In this document: in pieces, positions 54,840-63,647 of the stretch
Position numbering within the stretch: the first letter of the stretch is position 1
Layout: each line of letters starts with the position of its first letter
Assembly (NCBI RefSeq): GCF_051860505.1
Contig: NZ_JBHYDX010000008.1
Coordinates: 62,001-126,000 of the forward strand
Direction: 5' to 3'
DNA: 64,000 nucleotides
DNA from: Pannonibacter sp051860505
Lineage (GTDB): Bacteria > Pseudomonadota > Alphaproteobacteria > Rhizobiales > Stappiaceae
Program-made: the position numbers and the translations under genes
Notes under the pieces: generated by a model
Database searches by the model: none
What the model was told of the DNA's origin: nothing
The model's input: only the letters and a program-made list of their open reading frames with translations

Positions 54840-56429
54840 TTACCGCCCCAGCGCCCCGCCAAGAACGCCGCCCAGCACCCCGCCGATGAAGGCAGCCCCG
54901 GCGGCTCCGTCGATCCCGCTCTGATCTTCAGGCGGCAGGCGTTCGGGGCCAGGGGCTCCGGGGGCATCCGCAAGGGGCTGCTGCCTCTGGGCACTGCGGG
55001 CATCGCGGCGCTGCGCCTGCTGCTGCTTGAGCTTTTCGGCGATCACCACGTAGGCGGCCTGCGTCTGGGCGACGAGCATCTGATACTGCGGCTCATTCAG
55101 GCTGCCGGTTGCGGGCTGACCGGCTGCTGTCTGCCAGGCGCGGATGCCGCTGCGGGTGCGGTTGCCAAAGGCGCCGTCCGGCTTGCCGACATCGAAACCG
55201 GCAAGGTTCAGTCGCAGCTGCACTTCACGCCGGCGCATCTGGCTCCAGCCTTGTTCCGTGGCCGTGATTTGGCTCGCCGGATTTGCCATGTCTGCCGGCG
55301 CCGTCCGCGAGGCGCTGTTGCCTTCGGTCAGAACTGCGACCTGTTGTTCGGCTGCTGCTGCGGAGGGGGCAGTGGTGCTGGCCATCGCCTGTTCGTTCTG
55401 CCCTTCGGTCGGCGCCGTGGTGCCGCCGGACAGGCGGGTAACCTGGTTGCGGGCGACTTCGGCGAAAGTCCCGTTCGGGTAGGCCGCGAGATAGGCGGAA
55501 TAGTCGCCCACCGTGCCGGCGGCCTGCGCGGCATCCCAGAGCGCTTTCTCGCGTTCCCAGGCGATCTGGCTTGCCGCAGTTGGAACCGTGCCGGAGACGG
55601 CGGTCGGTGCCGGTTCGGACGCGGCGGTCGTTCCGGAGGCCGTCGCAGCGGCTCCCGTTGAGCGGTTCAGGAACACTTCGCCGATCAGTGAGGCATTGAC
55701 CCACGGGCGCTGACGTTCACCGGTCTCGCGGTAAACGTCGCCGGTCACCCGGGTCATCACGTTCTGGATCGGTGTATCCGGCGCATCAATGTGGCGCAGC
55801 AGCGCCGTGGTGAAGGGCGAGTTGGAGCCGGACCCATCCAGCGCCACATCTCCCGGCGAGGTGGCAAAGGCGATCACCGAGCCTTCAGCGCCGGCGTCTT
55901 CCATCTTGAGTTCCGCAAGGCCGAGCCCCACTGCCGCGGAGCGGCTGGGGCTCATGCTGCGCGCCAGTGTCCGGGCCAGCGGATTGTCGCGGCAGGCGTC
56001 GAGGAACACCATGCGCACCTTCACGTCATTCGACATCTGGCGCAGCACGAAATCCGCCGAAATGGTCTCGAAGTCGAGCGCGGTCTCGTCAGCGAATTTT
56101 GCGTCGATCGGGATCAGGTAGTTGACGCCGCCCACCTGCATGCCATGCCCGGCATAGAACAACAGCGCAATCTCGGCTCCGCGCGCCGTCTTGGCGAAAT
56201 CGGCGACCGTGCGGCGCATGCCCTGATAGTCGAGGTCATAGCCTGCGACCACTTCGAAGCCGAGCTGCTGCAGTTTCGCCGTCATGGCGCGCGCATCATT
56301 GGCGGGGTTGGGCAGGGCAACTGCATGGGCGTAGTCACCATTGCCCATGACGAGGGCAACGCGTTTGGCAAGCGCCGGCGAGATTCCGGCGATCAGGACG
56401 ACCAGAACGGCAAGTGCGCGCGCAAGCAT
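54840..56429 (-). CDS. Secreted caspase-like (C14) protease with peptidoglycan-binding domain
   Basis: A 529-residue protein. The signal peptide (LAVLVVLIAGISPALAKRVA) ends near residue 21. A caspase-fold domain (about 22-245) has the catalytic His in LLFYAGHGMQ near 91 and the catalytic Cys in MVFLDACRDNPLARTLARSM near 143. Next are a low-complexity Ala/Thr-rich region with a short TPR-like stretch (ALWDAAQAAGTVGDYSAYLA), a peptidoglycan-binding domain (about 400-475; LRLNLAGFDVGKPDGAFGNR), a Gln/Arg-rich helix, and a glycine-zipper C-terminus (FIGGVLGGVLGGALG). The ATG at 56429 is fixed by GGAGGA 9 nt upstream. Known relatives are orthocaspase-like; a periplasmic role is unusual. Confidence 0.88.
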   Translation of the reverse strand: MLARALAVLVVLIAGISPALAKRVALVMGNGDYAHAVALPNPANDARAMTAKLQQLGFEVVAGYDLDYQGMRRTVADFAKTARGAEIALLFYAGHGMQVGGVNYLIPIDAKFADETALDFETISADFVLRQMSNDVKVRMVFLDACRDNPLARTLARSMSPSRSAAVGLGLAELKMEDAGAEGSVIAFATSPGDVALDGSGSNSPFTTALLRHIDAPDTPIQNVMTRVTGDVYRETGERQRPWVNASLIGEVFLNRSTGAAATASGTTAASEPAPTAVSGTVPTAASQIAWEREKALWDAAQAAGTVGDYSAYLAAYPNGTFAEVARNQVTRLSGGTTAPTEGQNEQAMASTTAPSAAAAEQQVAVLTEGNSASRTAPADMANPASQITATEQGWSQMRRREVQLRLNLAGFDVGKPDGAFGNRTRSGIRAWQTAAGQPATGSLNEPQYQMLVAQTQAAYVVIAEKLKQQQAQRRDARSAQRQQPLADAPGAPGPERLPPEDQSGIDGAAGAAFIGGVLGGVLGGALGR

Positions 56430-56568
56430 CTTCGTGTTCCTCCGGCGGACAATGATGGACGCTACGGTAGACAAATCTCTGCCACGGGTCGCGTCCTCAT
56501 ACAAGCAGGCCGCATCATCGGTCAGATGATACGGCCTGTCCGTCGTGCGCGTCACAAAGCGTGGCTTT

Positions 56569-57372
56569 TCAGCGGAAATGGCAACTCACGCTGCCAAAAG
56601 GTCCGAAATCTGCGTGGATCGACGAGCCGTGCGGGGCTTCGACCGGGCGGATGAAGGAGCCGGCCAGCACAACCTCGCCGGCCGACAGGCCCATGCCATA
56701 TTGCGCCAGCCGGTTGGCAAGCCAGGCGATGCCCCGGGCCGGATTGTTGAGAACGCCAGCGCCGAGGCCGGTCTCTTCCACTTCGCCATTCTTCGAGACA
56801 ATCGCCCCCATCCAGCGCATGTCGACCGCATCGGGCCGCATCGGCCGGCCGCCAAGCACGTAGCCGGCGTTGGCGGCGTTGTCGGAAATCGTGTCGACGA
56901 TGGTGCGGGTCTGCTTGGTCTGGGGATCGACCCGGACGATGCGCGTGTCGAGGATTTCCAGCGAGGGCGTGATGTAGTCAGTCGCGTTCAGCACGTCGAA
57001 GACGGTGACATCCGGTCCCTTCAGCGGGGCCTTCAGGATGAAGGCGATCTCCGCCTCGATGCGCGGCTGGATGAAACGGTCTTCCGGGATGACCGAGCCA
57101 TCCTCGAAGGCCATGTCGTCGAACAGCACGCCCGAATCCGGGATGTTGATATTGAGCGCGTATTGCATCGCCTTGGAGGTGAGGCCGATCTTCCAGCCGG
57201 TCACTTTGCGCCCGGCCGCGAGTTTGCGCTTCACCCAGGCGGCCTGGACCGCATAGGCATCGTCCATGGTCATGCCAGGGTGCTTCAGGGACAGGAGCCC
57301 GGTCTGCACACGGGCACGCTCGGCCTCATCGAGGGCGGCGGCGGCGGCGTCGATTTCGGCGGCACTCAGCAT
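56569..57372 (-). CDS. hpaH: 2-oxo-hept-3-ene-1,7-dioate hydratase
   Basis: A 267-residue magnesium enzyme of the homoprotocatechuate pathway that adds water to 2-oxo-hept-3-ene-1,7-dioate before aldol cleavage. HpaH/MhpD motifs are GWKIGLTSKAMQYALNINIP near residue 59 and RIEAEIAFILKAPLKGPDVT near 104, with the metal ligands Glu-x-Glu in the latter. The start shares one base with the stop of the FAH gene (TGATG). It is the last gene of the operon; the expected hpaI aldolase is not next to it. Confidence 0.93.
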   Translation of the reverse strand: MLSAAEIDAAAAALDEAERARVQTGLLSLKHPGMTMDDAYAVQAAWVKRKLAAGRKVTGWKIGLTSKAMQYALNINIPDSGVLFDDMAFEDGSVIPEDRFIQPRIEAEIAFILKAPLKGPDVTVFDVLNATDYITPSLEILDTRIVRVDPQTKQTRTIVDTISDNAANAGYVLGGRPMRPDAVDMRWMGAIVSKNGEVEETGLGAGVLNNPARGIAWLANRLAQYGMGLSAGEVVLAGSFIRPVEAPHGSSIHADFGPFGSVSCHFR

Positions 57373-58256
57373 CAGATCACCTCGTCGGCAACAGGGTTGG
57401 TCAGGGTGCCGAGCCCGTCGGCGCTGACCTCGATGACATCGCCCGGCTTCAGCCAGATCGGCGGATCGAAACGTGCGCCGGCGCCGGTCGGCGTCCCGGT
57501 CAGGATGACATCGCCCGGCAGCAGCGTGGCGAAAGTCGAGATGTAGGCGATGATCTTGCGGAAGGAGAAGATCATGCGGCTGGTGCGGTCCGACTGGCGC
57601 AGCTCGCCGTTCACCCGGGTTTCCAGCGCGATGTCGGCAATCTGCTCCTCGCCGGTGAAGGGCACGAACCAGGGGCCGAGCGACCCGGAGCGGTCGAAGT
57701 TCTTGCCCTGGGTGACGTTGAACTTGGCGTGGCGAACCCAGTCGCGCAGCGTGCCTTCGTTGGCAAGGCTGAGGCCGGCGATATGGGAGAGTGCATCCTT
57801 CTCGGAGATCCGGCGGCCCGGCTTGCCGATGACGATGACGATCTCGCCCTCGTAGTCGAGCTGATGCGATTCCGGCGGGCGGATCAGCGGCGCGTTGTGG
57901 CCTGTGAAGGACGATGAAAAGCGCACGAACAGGGACGGGTTCGACGGCGCGGCCTGGCCGTCCTTGTACTCTTCGTTGCGGTCGGGGAAGTTGACGCCGA
58001 CGCAGATGTACTTGTCTGCGTCGGTGACGGGGAGGTCGAAGCTGAGACCGTCGAGATCCAGGTCTGCCGACAGGCCGGAGCCCTCTTCAACCAGCCGCGA
58101 CAGCGCGCCGTCTGCGAGCACGCTGCGCAGGGTTGGCCAGCGGGCTCCGAACCGGGCGCTGAGGTCGACGACACCATCGCCGTTGACCAGACCATAGCGG
58201 CGTTGGCCGTTCCTGTGAAAGCCGACGAGTCGGGATGAGGGCAGGGCGATGGTCAT
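57372..58256 (-). CDS. hpaG: Fumarylacetoacetate-hydrolase-family protein (HpaG-like)
   Basis: A 294-residue FAH-fold enzyme. The metal-site motifs are LDYEGEIVIVIGKPGRRISE near residue 132 and GPWFVPFTGEEQIADIALET near 193, followed by GDVILTGTPTGAGARFDPP with the oxyanion lysine region. In this operon the expected function is decarboxylation/isomerisation of 5-oxo-pent-3-ene-1,2,5-tricarboxylate (OPET decarboxylase). E. coli HpaG is a two-domain fusion; here a single domain is seen, so it may combine or lack one of the two activities. It is tightly coupled to hpaH. Confidence 0.8.
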   Translation of the reverse strand: MTIALPSSRLVGFHRNGQRRYGLVNGDGVVDLSARFGARWPTLRSVLADGALSRLVEEGSGLSADLDLDGLSFDLPVTDADKYICVGVNFPDRNEEYKDGQAAPSNPSLFVRFSSSFTGHNAPLIRPPESHQLDYEGEIVIVIGKPGRRISEKDALSHIAGLSLANEGTLRDWVRHAKFNVTQGKNFDRSGSLGPWFVPFTGEEQIADIALETRVNGELRQSDRTSRMIFSFRKIIAYISTFATLLPGDVILTGTPTGAGARFDPPIWLKPGDVIEVSADGLGTLTNPVADEVI

Positions 58257-58268
58257 GTCGTCATCTCC

Positions 58269-59249
58269 TCACGGGGCCACGATCGGCTGGGCGTCCAGCT
58301 TGGCGGCAACGGGCTCGACGCCGGCAAAGAGGCTGCCTTCCTCGAACCAGGACTTCGGCGCCGGCGCCCCCCAGAGCGTCTGGCGCTGCGGGTCCTTCAG
58401 GTCCCACTTGATCGGTTCCAGGTCCGGATCGACCGTCTGGTAGTCGGAGCAATAGATCTCGATGCGGTGGCCATCCGGGTCGCGGATGTAGAGGAAGAAG
58501 GCGTTGGAAATGCCATGCCGTCCCGGGCCGCGCTCGATGTTGGCGAGATATCCGGAGGTGGCCATCAGGTCGAGCAGGTCGATGATGTTGAGCGGTGTCG
58601 GCACCCAGAAGGCGGTGTGATGCAGGCGCGGGCCACGGCCGTTGGTGAAGGCGATGTCATGCACGCCGCCCTTGCGGTGCGTCCAGGCGGCCCAGAGCTT
58701 CTTAGATACTTCGTCCTCGGTGTATTCCGTCACCCGGAAGCCGATCTCGTTGTAGAAGGCGACGCTCTCGTCCACGCTCGGGGTGAAGCAGTTGAAGTGG
58801 TCGATGCGCAGCGGCTTCACGCCCTTGTAGAGGGCGTATTTCTGGTGGATCGGCGGCAGCCGGTCCATACGGGTGTAGAATTCCAGCGGAATGCCGTGCG
58901 GATCCTGCGTGCGCAGCGTGCGCGACTGGTAGGGCCGCTCGACCCACTCCACCGGCAGACCCTTTGCCTTGAAGAATTGCTCAGCCCTGGTCAGGTCATC
59001 CTCGTCAAAGAGCTTGAAGCCGAGCAGGTTGGCGGTCGCCGTCTCACCCTTCTTCAGGATGATGCAGTGATGCCCGCGCTCTTCCATGGCGCGAAGGTAG
59101 ATCTCGCTGTCGGTCTCGTCGGTGACCTGAAGGCCGAGGATGTCGACGTAGAAGGCGCGCGATGCAGCCAGATCGCGCACGGTGAATTCCACGTGGCTCA
59201 GCCGCACGATGTTGAAGGGCGGATAGAGATTGGGGGCAGGAATGGGCAT
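58269..59249 (-). CDS. hpaD: 3,4-dihydroxyphenylacetate 2,3-dioxygenase
   Basis: A 326-residue extradiol ring-cleavage dioxygenase with two vicinal-oxygen-chelate domains. Metal ligands are expected from HHTAFWVPTPLNIIDLLD (His near residue 211) and GHRIEIYCSDYQTVDPDLEP (Glu near 264), with the first His in LRIDHFNCFTPSV near 153. It opens the ring of homoprotocatechuate to 5-carboxymethyl-2-hydroxymuconate semialdehyde. The ATG at 59249 follows GGGAGGACC. It is the third gene of the hpa operon. Confidence 0.9.
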   Translation of the reverse strand: MPIPAPNLYPPFNIVRLSHVEFTVRDLAASRAFYVDILGLQVTDETDSEIYLRAMEERGHHCIILKKGETATANLLGFKLFDEDDLTRAEQFFKAKGLPVEWVERPYQSRTLRTQDPHGIPLEFYTRMDRLPPIHQKYALYKGVKPLRIDHFNCFTPSVDESVAFYNEIGFRVTEYTEDEVSKKLWAAWTHRKGGVHDIAFTNGRGPRLHHTAFWVPTPLNIIDLLDLMATSGYLANIERGPGRHGISNAFFLYIRDPDGHRIEIYCSDYQTVDPDLEPIKWDLKDPQRQTLWGAPAPKSWFEEGSLFAGVEPVAAKLDAQPIVAP

Positions 59250-59301
59250 CGGGTCCTCCCGGAGACTTTGCCGGATTGTTCTGGTCAGGGTGTAGCGGGG
59301 A

Positions 59302-60822
59302 TCAGCCGCCGAGCTTGGGGATGGCGTGGGCGTGCGTCGCAAAAGCGATGTTCTTGGTTTCCATGTAGAAATCGAAGGACCAGTCCCCGCCGTCGCGGCC
59401 AATGCCGGAGTTCTTGACGCCGCCGAAGGGCGTCGGCAGATGGCGGACGTTCTCCGAGTTCACCCAGATCATCCCGGCCTCGAGGCTTTCCGAGAAACGG
59501 AAGGCGCGGGTGACGTCATTGGTCCAGATGTAGCCGGTGAGGCCGTATTCGACGTCATTGGCAATAGTGAGGGCTTCCTCTTCCGTCTTGAACGGGATCG
59601 CCGTCAGGACCGGGCCGAAGATTTCCTCCTGCGCGATGCGCATGGACTGGTTCGCGCCGGTGAACAGCGTCGGGCTGACATAATGCCCGCTGGCGAACTC
59701 ACCGCCGAGCTTCTGGCCGCCGACGGCAATGGTGGCGCCATCTTCACGGGCGATGTCAAAGTAGGAGAGAACCTTCTTCTCGTGCACCTCGTGAATCAGC
59801 GGGCCGATGACCGTGTCCGGATCGAGCGGATGGCCGACCTTGATGCGGGCGGCCTTCTCGGCAACCTTGGCGACGAAGGCGTCATGGATGCTCTCTTCCA
59901 CCAGCAGGCGGGACGAGGAGGTGCAGCGCTCGCCGTTCAGCGAATAGATCATGAAGACAGCGGCATCCGCAGCCCGCTCCAGATCGGCATCGGCGAAGAC
60001 CACGACCGGGTTCTTGCCACCGAGCTCGAAGTGAACGCGCTTCAGCGTCTCGGAGCCTTGGCGCATGATCATAGAGCCGGTGCGGCTTTCGCCGACAAAG
60101 GCAATGGCCTTGATGTCCGGGTGCATGGTGAGCGCCTTGCCGGCGTCCTCGCCGAAGCCGTTGACGAGGTTCCAGACGCCCTTCGGCAGGCCGGCCTCCT
60201 CGGCAATCTCGACCAGCAGACGGGCGGTCAGCGGCGAGAATTCGGCCGGCTTGTGGACGACGGTGCAGCCGGCCGCCAATGCCGGTGCGATCTTCCACGT
60301 CGACAACATGAAGGGCGTGTTCCACGGCGTGATCACGCCGACGGGCCCGATCGGATGGCGGGTGGTGATGTTCACCTGTCCCGGCGCCTGGATCGACTGG
60401 CCGTCGCGCGCTTCCGGGGCCTTGTCGGCATAGAAGCGGAAGTTTTCCGCCCCGCGCAGCGCTGCCTTCGACATGAACCGCAGCGCCTGGCCGGTGTCCA
60501 TGCACTCGGTGAAGGCAATCTCGTCTGCACGGGCAACGATGCCGTCAGCGATCTTGTGCAGGATCTTGCGCCGGTCGGCGCCGGAGAGGGCGGCCCAGCT
60601 CTTGAATGCCGCCTTGGCTGCCTTGGCCGCCTTGTCGATGTCGGAGGCACCGCCCTTGGCGACCTTGGCCAGCAGCCGGCCGTCGGCCGGAGAGCGGGTC
60701 TCGAAGGTCTCGCCGCTGTCGGCTGCGACCGAGACGCCGCCGATATGGTTCAGAACGCCATCGCGAGCAAAGTGGGCGAGATAGTCTTCGGCACGGGCCA
60801 GGTTCTTTTGCAGGTCGCTCAT
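59302..60822 (-). CDS. hpaE: 5-carboxymethyl-2-hydroxymuconate semialdehyde dehydrogenase
   Basis: A 506-residue NAD-dependent aldehyde dehydrogenase. GPVGVITPWNTPFMLSTWKI near residue 153, FELGGKNPVVVFADADLERA near 270 with the catalytic Glu, and YSLNGERCTSSSRLLVEESI near 300 with the catalytic Cys show an active enzyme. It oxidises the ring-cleavage product semialdehyde to the dicarboxylate. The start overlaps hpaF by four bases (ATGA). Confidence 0.93.
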   Translation of the reverse strand: MSDLQKNLARAEDYLAHFARDGVLNHIGGVSVAADSGETFETRSPADGRLLAKVAKGGASDIDKAAKAAKAAFKSWAALSGADRRKILHKIADGIVARADEIAFTECMDTGQALRFMSKAALRGAENFRFYADKAPEARDGQSIQAPGQVNITTRHPIGPVGVITPWNTPFMLSTWKIAPALAAGCTVVHKPAEFSPLTARLLVEIAEEAGLPKGVWNLVNGFGEDAGKALTMHPDIKAIAFVGESRTGSMIMRQGSETLKRVHFELGGKNPVVVFADADLERAADAAVFMIYSLNGERCTSSSRLLVEESIHDAFVAKVAEKAARIKVGHPLDPDTVIGPLIHEVHEKKVLSYFDIAREDGATIAVGGQKLGGEFASGHYVSPTLFTGANQSMRIAQEEIFGPVLTAIPFKTEEEALTIANDVEYGLTGYIWTNDVTRAFRFSESLEAGMIWVNSENVRHLPTPFGGVKNSGIGRDGGDWSFDFYMETKNIAFATHAHAIPKLGG

Positions 60823-61220
60823 GGACGGTCCTTCTCGGCGTTCCGCAGACGCGGGTGCATGGTGTTGCGCTTCCAGCTCAGGGCCGGATCGATTTCGATG
60901 ATTTCGAGAGACAGGGCGAAATGCGGCTCGGCAAGCAGCGGGGCGAAGATCGCTCCGGCTGCTGCAAAGATTGCATCGCCGCCTGCCTTCTTCTCCTCCG
61001 CGCTGCGCCCCGTGCCGATGCGCAGGATCATGTCGACAAAGCTATTGTGCGGCAGCAGGTCACCGATGGCGGCATGATCGGCCTTCAAGGCCCGAACCCT
61101 CACAGCGCCCAGTTCAAACAGACCGGTCGCCAGCATGGCGGCATGCAGTTCCCGGCAGGCGGACGTCATGTCCACGGTAGCCTCGACCGGCCCGGCATAT
61201 TGGAGTGTCAGATGTGGCAT
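60819..61220 (-). CDS. hpaF: 5-carboxymethyl-2-hydroxymuconate isomerase
   Basis: A 133-residue isomerase of the tautomerase superfamily; after the initiator Met is removed, Pro-2 (MPHLTLQYAGPVEAT) is the expected catalytic N-terminus. It converts 5-carboxymethyl-2-hydroxymuconate to the keto isomer that the decarboxylase uses. ALKADHAAIGDLLPHNSFVD supports HpaF/HpcD. It is the first gene of the operon, overlapping hpaE, and faces hpaR across a 124-base gap with an operator. Confidence 0.92.
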   Translation of the reverse strand: MPHLTLQYAGPVEATVDMTSACRELHAAMLATGLFELGAVRVRALKADHAAIGDLLPHNSFVDMILRIGTGRSAEEKKAGGDAIFAAAGAIFAPLLAEPHFALSLEIIEIDPALSWKRNTMHPRLRNAEKDRP

Positions 61221-61242
61221 GACCGCGATCTCCTCTTGGTAA

Positions 61243-61254
61243 TTAACATGTTAA
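61243..61254. promoter_or_regulatory. Probable HpaR operator
   Basis: TTAACATGTTAA is a perfect 12-base palindrome 23 bases upstream of hpaF and 90 bases upstream of hpaR. MarR regulators bind such palindromes in divergent promoters, and this is the only one in the gap. Autorepression and control of hpaF-H are inferred. Confidence 0.75.
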
Positions 61255-61344
61255 ATATAAACCCGCATGGCCGTCAAATGTTTTATAGGCAAGAAGGAAG
61301 GGATCGAGGGGCGTCCCTCGGGCGTCACAGTCAGCGAGGACTAT

Positions 61345-61848
61345 ATGGGACCGGACGAAATCGAGGGTCAGGGGCCGGACACCGAAGGCGCGAAAGGGCA
61401 CTTGCGGGCAACACGTCGTTCACTCCCGATCGCCCTGTTGCGGGCGCGGGAAAGCGTGATGGCGCATTTTCGTCCCATGCTGTCGCGCCATGACCTGACG
61501 GAGCAGCAATGGCGCGTCATGCGCGTGCTGGCCGAAGAAGGCGAAATGGACGCAACTCAGCTGGCAGCCAAGGCGCTGATCCTGGCACCGAGCCTGACCC
61601 GGATGATTCGTCTTCTGGAGAAGCGGCTGTTGATTTTTATCCGCAAGGACGCCGACGATGGTCGCCGGACCCTGGTGCGTATCGCACCTGACGGTCTTGG
61701 CCTGATCGAGAAAATCCGGCCCGAGAGCGCGGCGGTCTATCAGATGCTGGAAGCGCGCTGCGGCGGGGCGGAACTCGAAAGCCTGATGGATCAACTGGAC
61801 CGTCTGGTCAGCCGCTTGGGTCCCGCAGAGGCGCAGGGTGACGACTGA
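61345..61848 (+). CDS. hpaR: MarR-family repressor of homoprotocatechuate degradation
   Basis: A 167-residue winged-helix regulator with SLPIALLRARESVMAHFRPM, LTEQQWRVMRVLAEEGEMDA, LAPSLTRMIRLLEKRLLIFI and RKDADDGRRTLVRI, matching HpaR/HpcR rather than MarR or EmrR. It is expected to release DNA on binding homoprotocatechuate or a related acid. The ATG at 61345 follows GAGGACTAT; the open frame starts at 61267 but has no binding site there. It is divergent from the hpa operon. Confidence 0.85.
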   Translation: MGPDEIEGQGPDTEGAKGHLRATRRSLPIALLRARESVMAHFRPMLSRHDLTEQQWRVMRVLAEEGEMDATQLAAKALILAPSLTRMIRLLEKRLLIFIRKDADDGRRTLVRIAPDGLGLIEKIRPESAAVYQMLEARCGGAELESLMDQLDRLVSRLGPAEAQGDD

Positions 61849-61998
61849 TCCCGACCCGCACCAGCCTGTGGCGCCCGGGGCCCTGCGATCAGTTGCGGCG
61901 CCGGGTTTCGAGCCATAACAGACATCAGGAACGGCCGAACAAGTTCCGGCTGTTGTTAAACTGGACTTTAAGGGAGGAAAGCACGACCACTTATGGAG

Positions 61999-62073
61999 TG
62001 GTACGCCCAAGGGGAATCGAACCCCTGTTTTCGCCGTGAAAGGGCGACGTCCTAACCGCTAGACGATGGGCGC
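61999..62073 (-). tRNA. tRNA-Glu (anticodon TTC)
   Basis: Read on the minus strand, the sequence folds to a standard 75-nt cloverleaf including an encoded CCA end. The acceptor is GCGCCCA paired with TGGGCGT (one G-U). The D arm has GTCTAGCGGTTAGGAC. The anticodon arm is TCGCC/GGCGA around the loop CTTTCAC. The T arm is AGGGG-TTCGATT-CCCCT. The TTC anticodon and sequence match alphaproteobacterial tRNA-Glu. Confidence 0.96.
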
Positions 62074-62273
62074 TTACTCGGTGCAGCCCGTGTGGGCCGC
62101 GTCGTGTGAGGAGGCTTATAGGCAGATTGAGTGGAGGCTGCAAGAGGGTATTTGCATGGTTTTCCACAGGCTCGGATTTTTTCGTCGGTCGCGTCCGGTG
62201 CTTTGGCGGAAAACCTCGGGAGCCCGGCGATCACCGGACTCCTCTCATGGTTAGAATGGCTTAAGCGGGGATC

Positions 62274-62714
62274 TTACCAGGTGCCCGTGTTGGCCATCGA
62301 ACTCCAAGGTTCAGCCGGGGCCTTGGCTTCGCCCTTTTGCAGCAGTTCGATCGAGATGCCGTCCGGTGACTTCACAAAGGCCATGCGGCCGTCGCGCGGC
62401 GGGCGGTTGATGGTGACGCCCTTGGCCATCAGGTCGGCACAGAAAGCGTAGATGTCGTCGACTTCATATGCGAGGTGACCGAAGTTGCGGCCACCGGCAT
62501 AAGTTTCCGGATCCCAATTGTAGGTCAGTTCCAGCAGCGGTGCCGCATCGGCCCGGCCGCTGTCGACATCTTCGCGGGCGGCAAGGAAGATGAGGGTGAA
62601 GCGGCCAGCCTCGTGCTCCATCCGGCGCACTTCGGTCATGCCCATCTTGTTGCAGTAGAAATCGAGCGAGGCCTCGACATCGGTCACGCGGACCATCGTG
62701 TGCAGGTAGCGCAT
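62274..62714 (-). CDS. gloA: Glyoxalase I (lactoylglutathione lyase)
   Basis: A 146-residue metalloenzyme that converts the methylglyoxal-glutathione adduct to S-lactoylglutathione. Metal ligands are in RYLHTMVRV (His-5), LLELTYNWD (Glu), FGHLAYEV (His) and GISIELLQ (Glu), and RNFGHLAYEVDDIYAFC is typical. The ATG at 62714 follows AAAGGACACC; the upstream open frame lacks glyoxalase character. It lies between tRNA-Glu and the divergent sirtuin gene. Confidence 0.92.
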   Translation of the reverse strand: MRYLHTMVRVTDVEASLDFYCNKMGMTEVRRMEHEAGRFTLIFLAAREDVDSGRADAAPLLELTYNWDPETYAGGRNFGHLAYEVDDIYAFCADLMAKGVTINRPPRDGRMAFVKSPDGISIELLQKGEAKAPAEPWSSMANTGTW

Positions 62715-62864
62715 GGTGTCCTTTCGGAAAAGCTTGAAGCAGCGGGCTACAATCGGCGTGGTGGCATCACCGGGCTTGCCTGGACCTCGATGTGCGACAG
62801 AAACTGTCCGGACAAGACCGGGTTCAGACAACCTGACGGGATCTCAAACAGGGCGGTGGGCACC

Positions 62865-63647
62865 ATGACACGCCAATCGGACGCGCGGCAGATAAAGGAT
62901 GTGGACCAGGCCAGCGCCGTGCTGGCCGAGGTGTTTGCCCGGGAAGGGCGGGTGGTTGTGCTGACCGGTGCCGGGATCTCGACCGAATCGGGCATACCCG
63001 ACTACCGCTCGCCCGGAGGCATATGGGCCAACACAATCCCTATTCAATACCAGGCCTTCGTCTCAGACAAGGCGGCCCGGCTCGAGGACTGGCGCCGGCG
63101 ATTCCATTTTGGAGCCGAATTTTCGTCCGCCAGTCCGAACGCAGCCCATCTGGCGCTAGCCCGGCTGGCTGAGAGAGGACAGGTCAATCTCGTCATCACC
63201 CAGAACATCGACGGGCTGCACCAGCGGGCCGGACTTGCCGCCGACCGGCTGGTTGAACTGCATGGCAATGGCACCTATGCCCATTGCCTCGATTGCAGGG
63301 CCAAAGCCCGGATCGAGGATCAGGAGGCCGTCGTCGCCGCAGGCAGAAGCCCGCGCTGCCAGGCTTGCAATGGCCTTTTGAAAGCCGCCGTCATCAGCTT
63401 CGGCGAGGCCATGCCACAGGAGAAGATGGCGCGCGCAGTCGCTGCCGCCCGGCGCTGTGACGTGTTTCTCGTTCTGGGGTCGTCGCTGGTCGTTCACCCT
63501 GCAGCAGCGCTGCCCGAGATCGCCGCCGACGCCGGCGCACAGTTGATCATCGTTAACAGGGAGCCGACGCCGCTGGATGACCTCGCTGAGTGGTGCATCC
63601 GGACATCGCTTGGCGAGACCTTCCGGCAGTTCTCCTGGGCGTGCTGA
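62865..63647 (+). CDS. SIR2-family NAD-dependent protein deacylase
   Basis: A 260-residue sirtuin. It has the NAD-binding motif VLTGAGISTESGIPDYRSPG near residue 33, the TQNIDGLHQRAG motif near 112, the catalytic His in VELHGN near 136, two zinc-binding Cys pairs (CLDCRA and CQACNG), and LVLGSSLVVHPA. It removes acetyl or longer acyl groups from lysine. The ATG at 62865 is preceded by GGGCGGTGGG; an internal start cannot be excluded. It appears to be expressed on its own. Confidence 0.9.
   Translation: MTRQSDARQIKDVDQASAVLAEVFAREGRVVVLTGAGISTESGIPDYRSPGGIWANTIPIQYQAFVSDKAARLEDWRRRFHFGAEFSSASPNAAHLALARLAERGQVNLVITQNIDGLHQRAGLAADRLVELHGNGTYAHCLDCRAKARIEDQEAVVAAGRSPRCQACNGLLKAAVISFGEAMPQEKMARAVAAARRCDVFLVLGSSLVVHPAAALPEIAADAGAQLIIVNREPTPLDDLAEWCIRTSLGETFRQFSWAC

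Noticed and set aside
61267..61344. Longer N-terminus for hpaR from the ATG at 61267
   Set aside because: No binding site there. Starting at 61345 with GAGGA upstream fits MarR family length.
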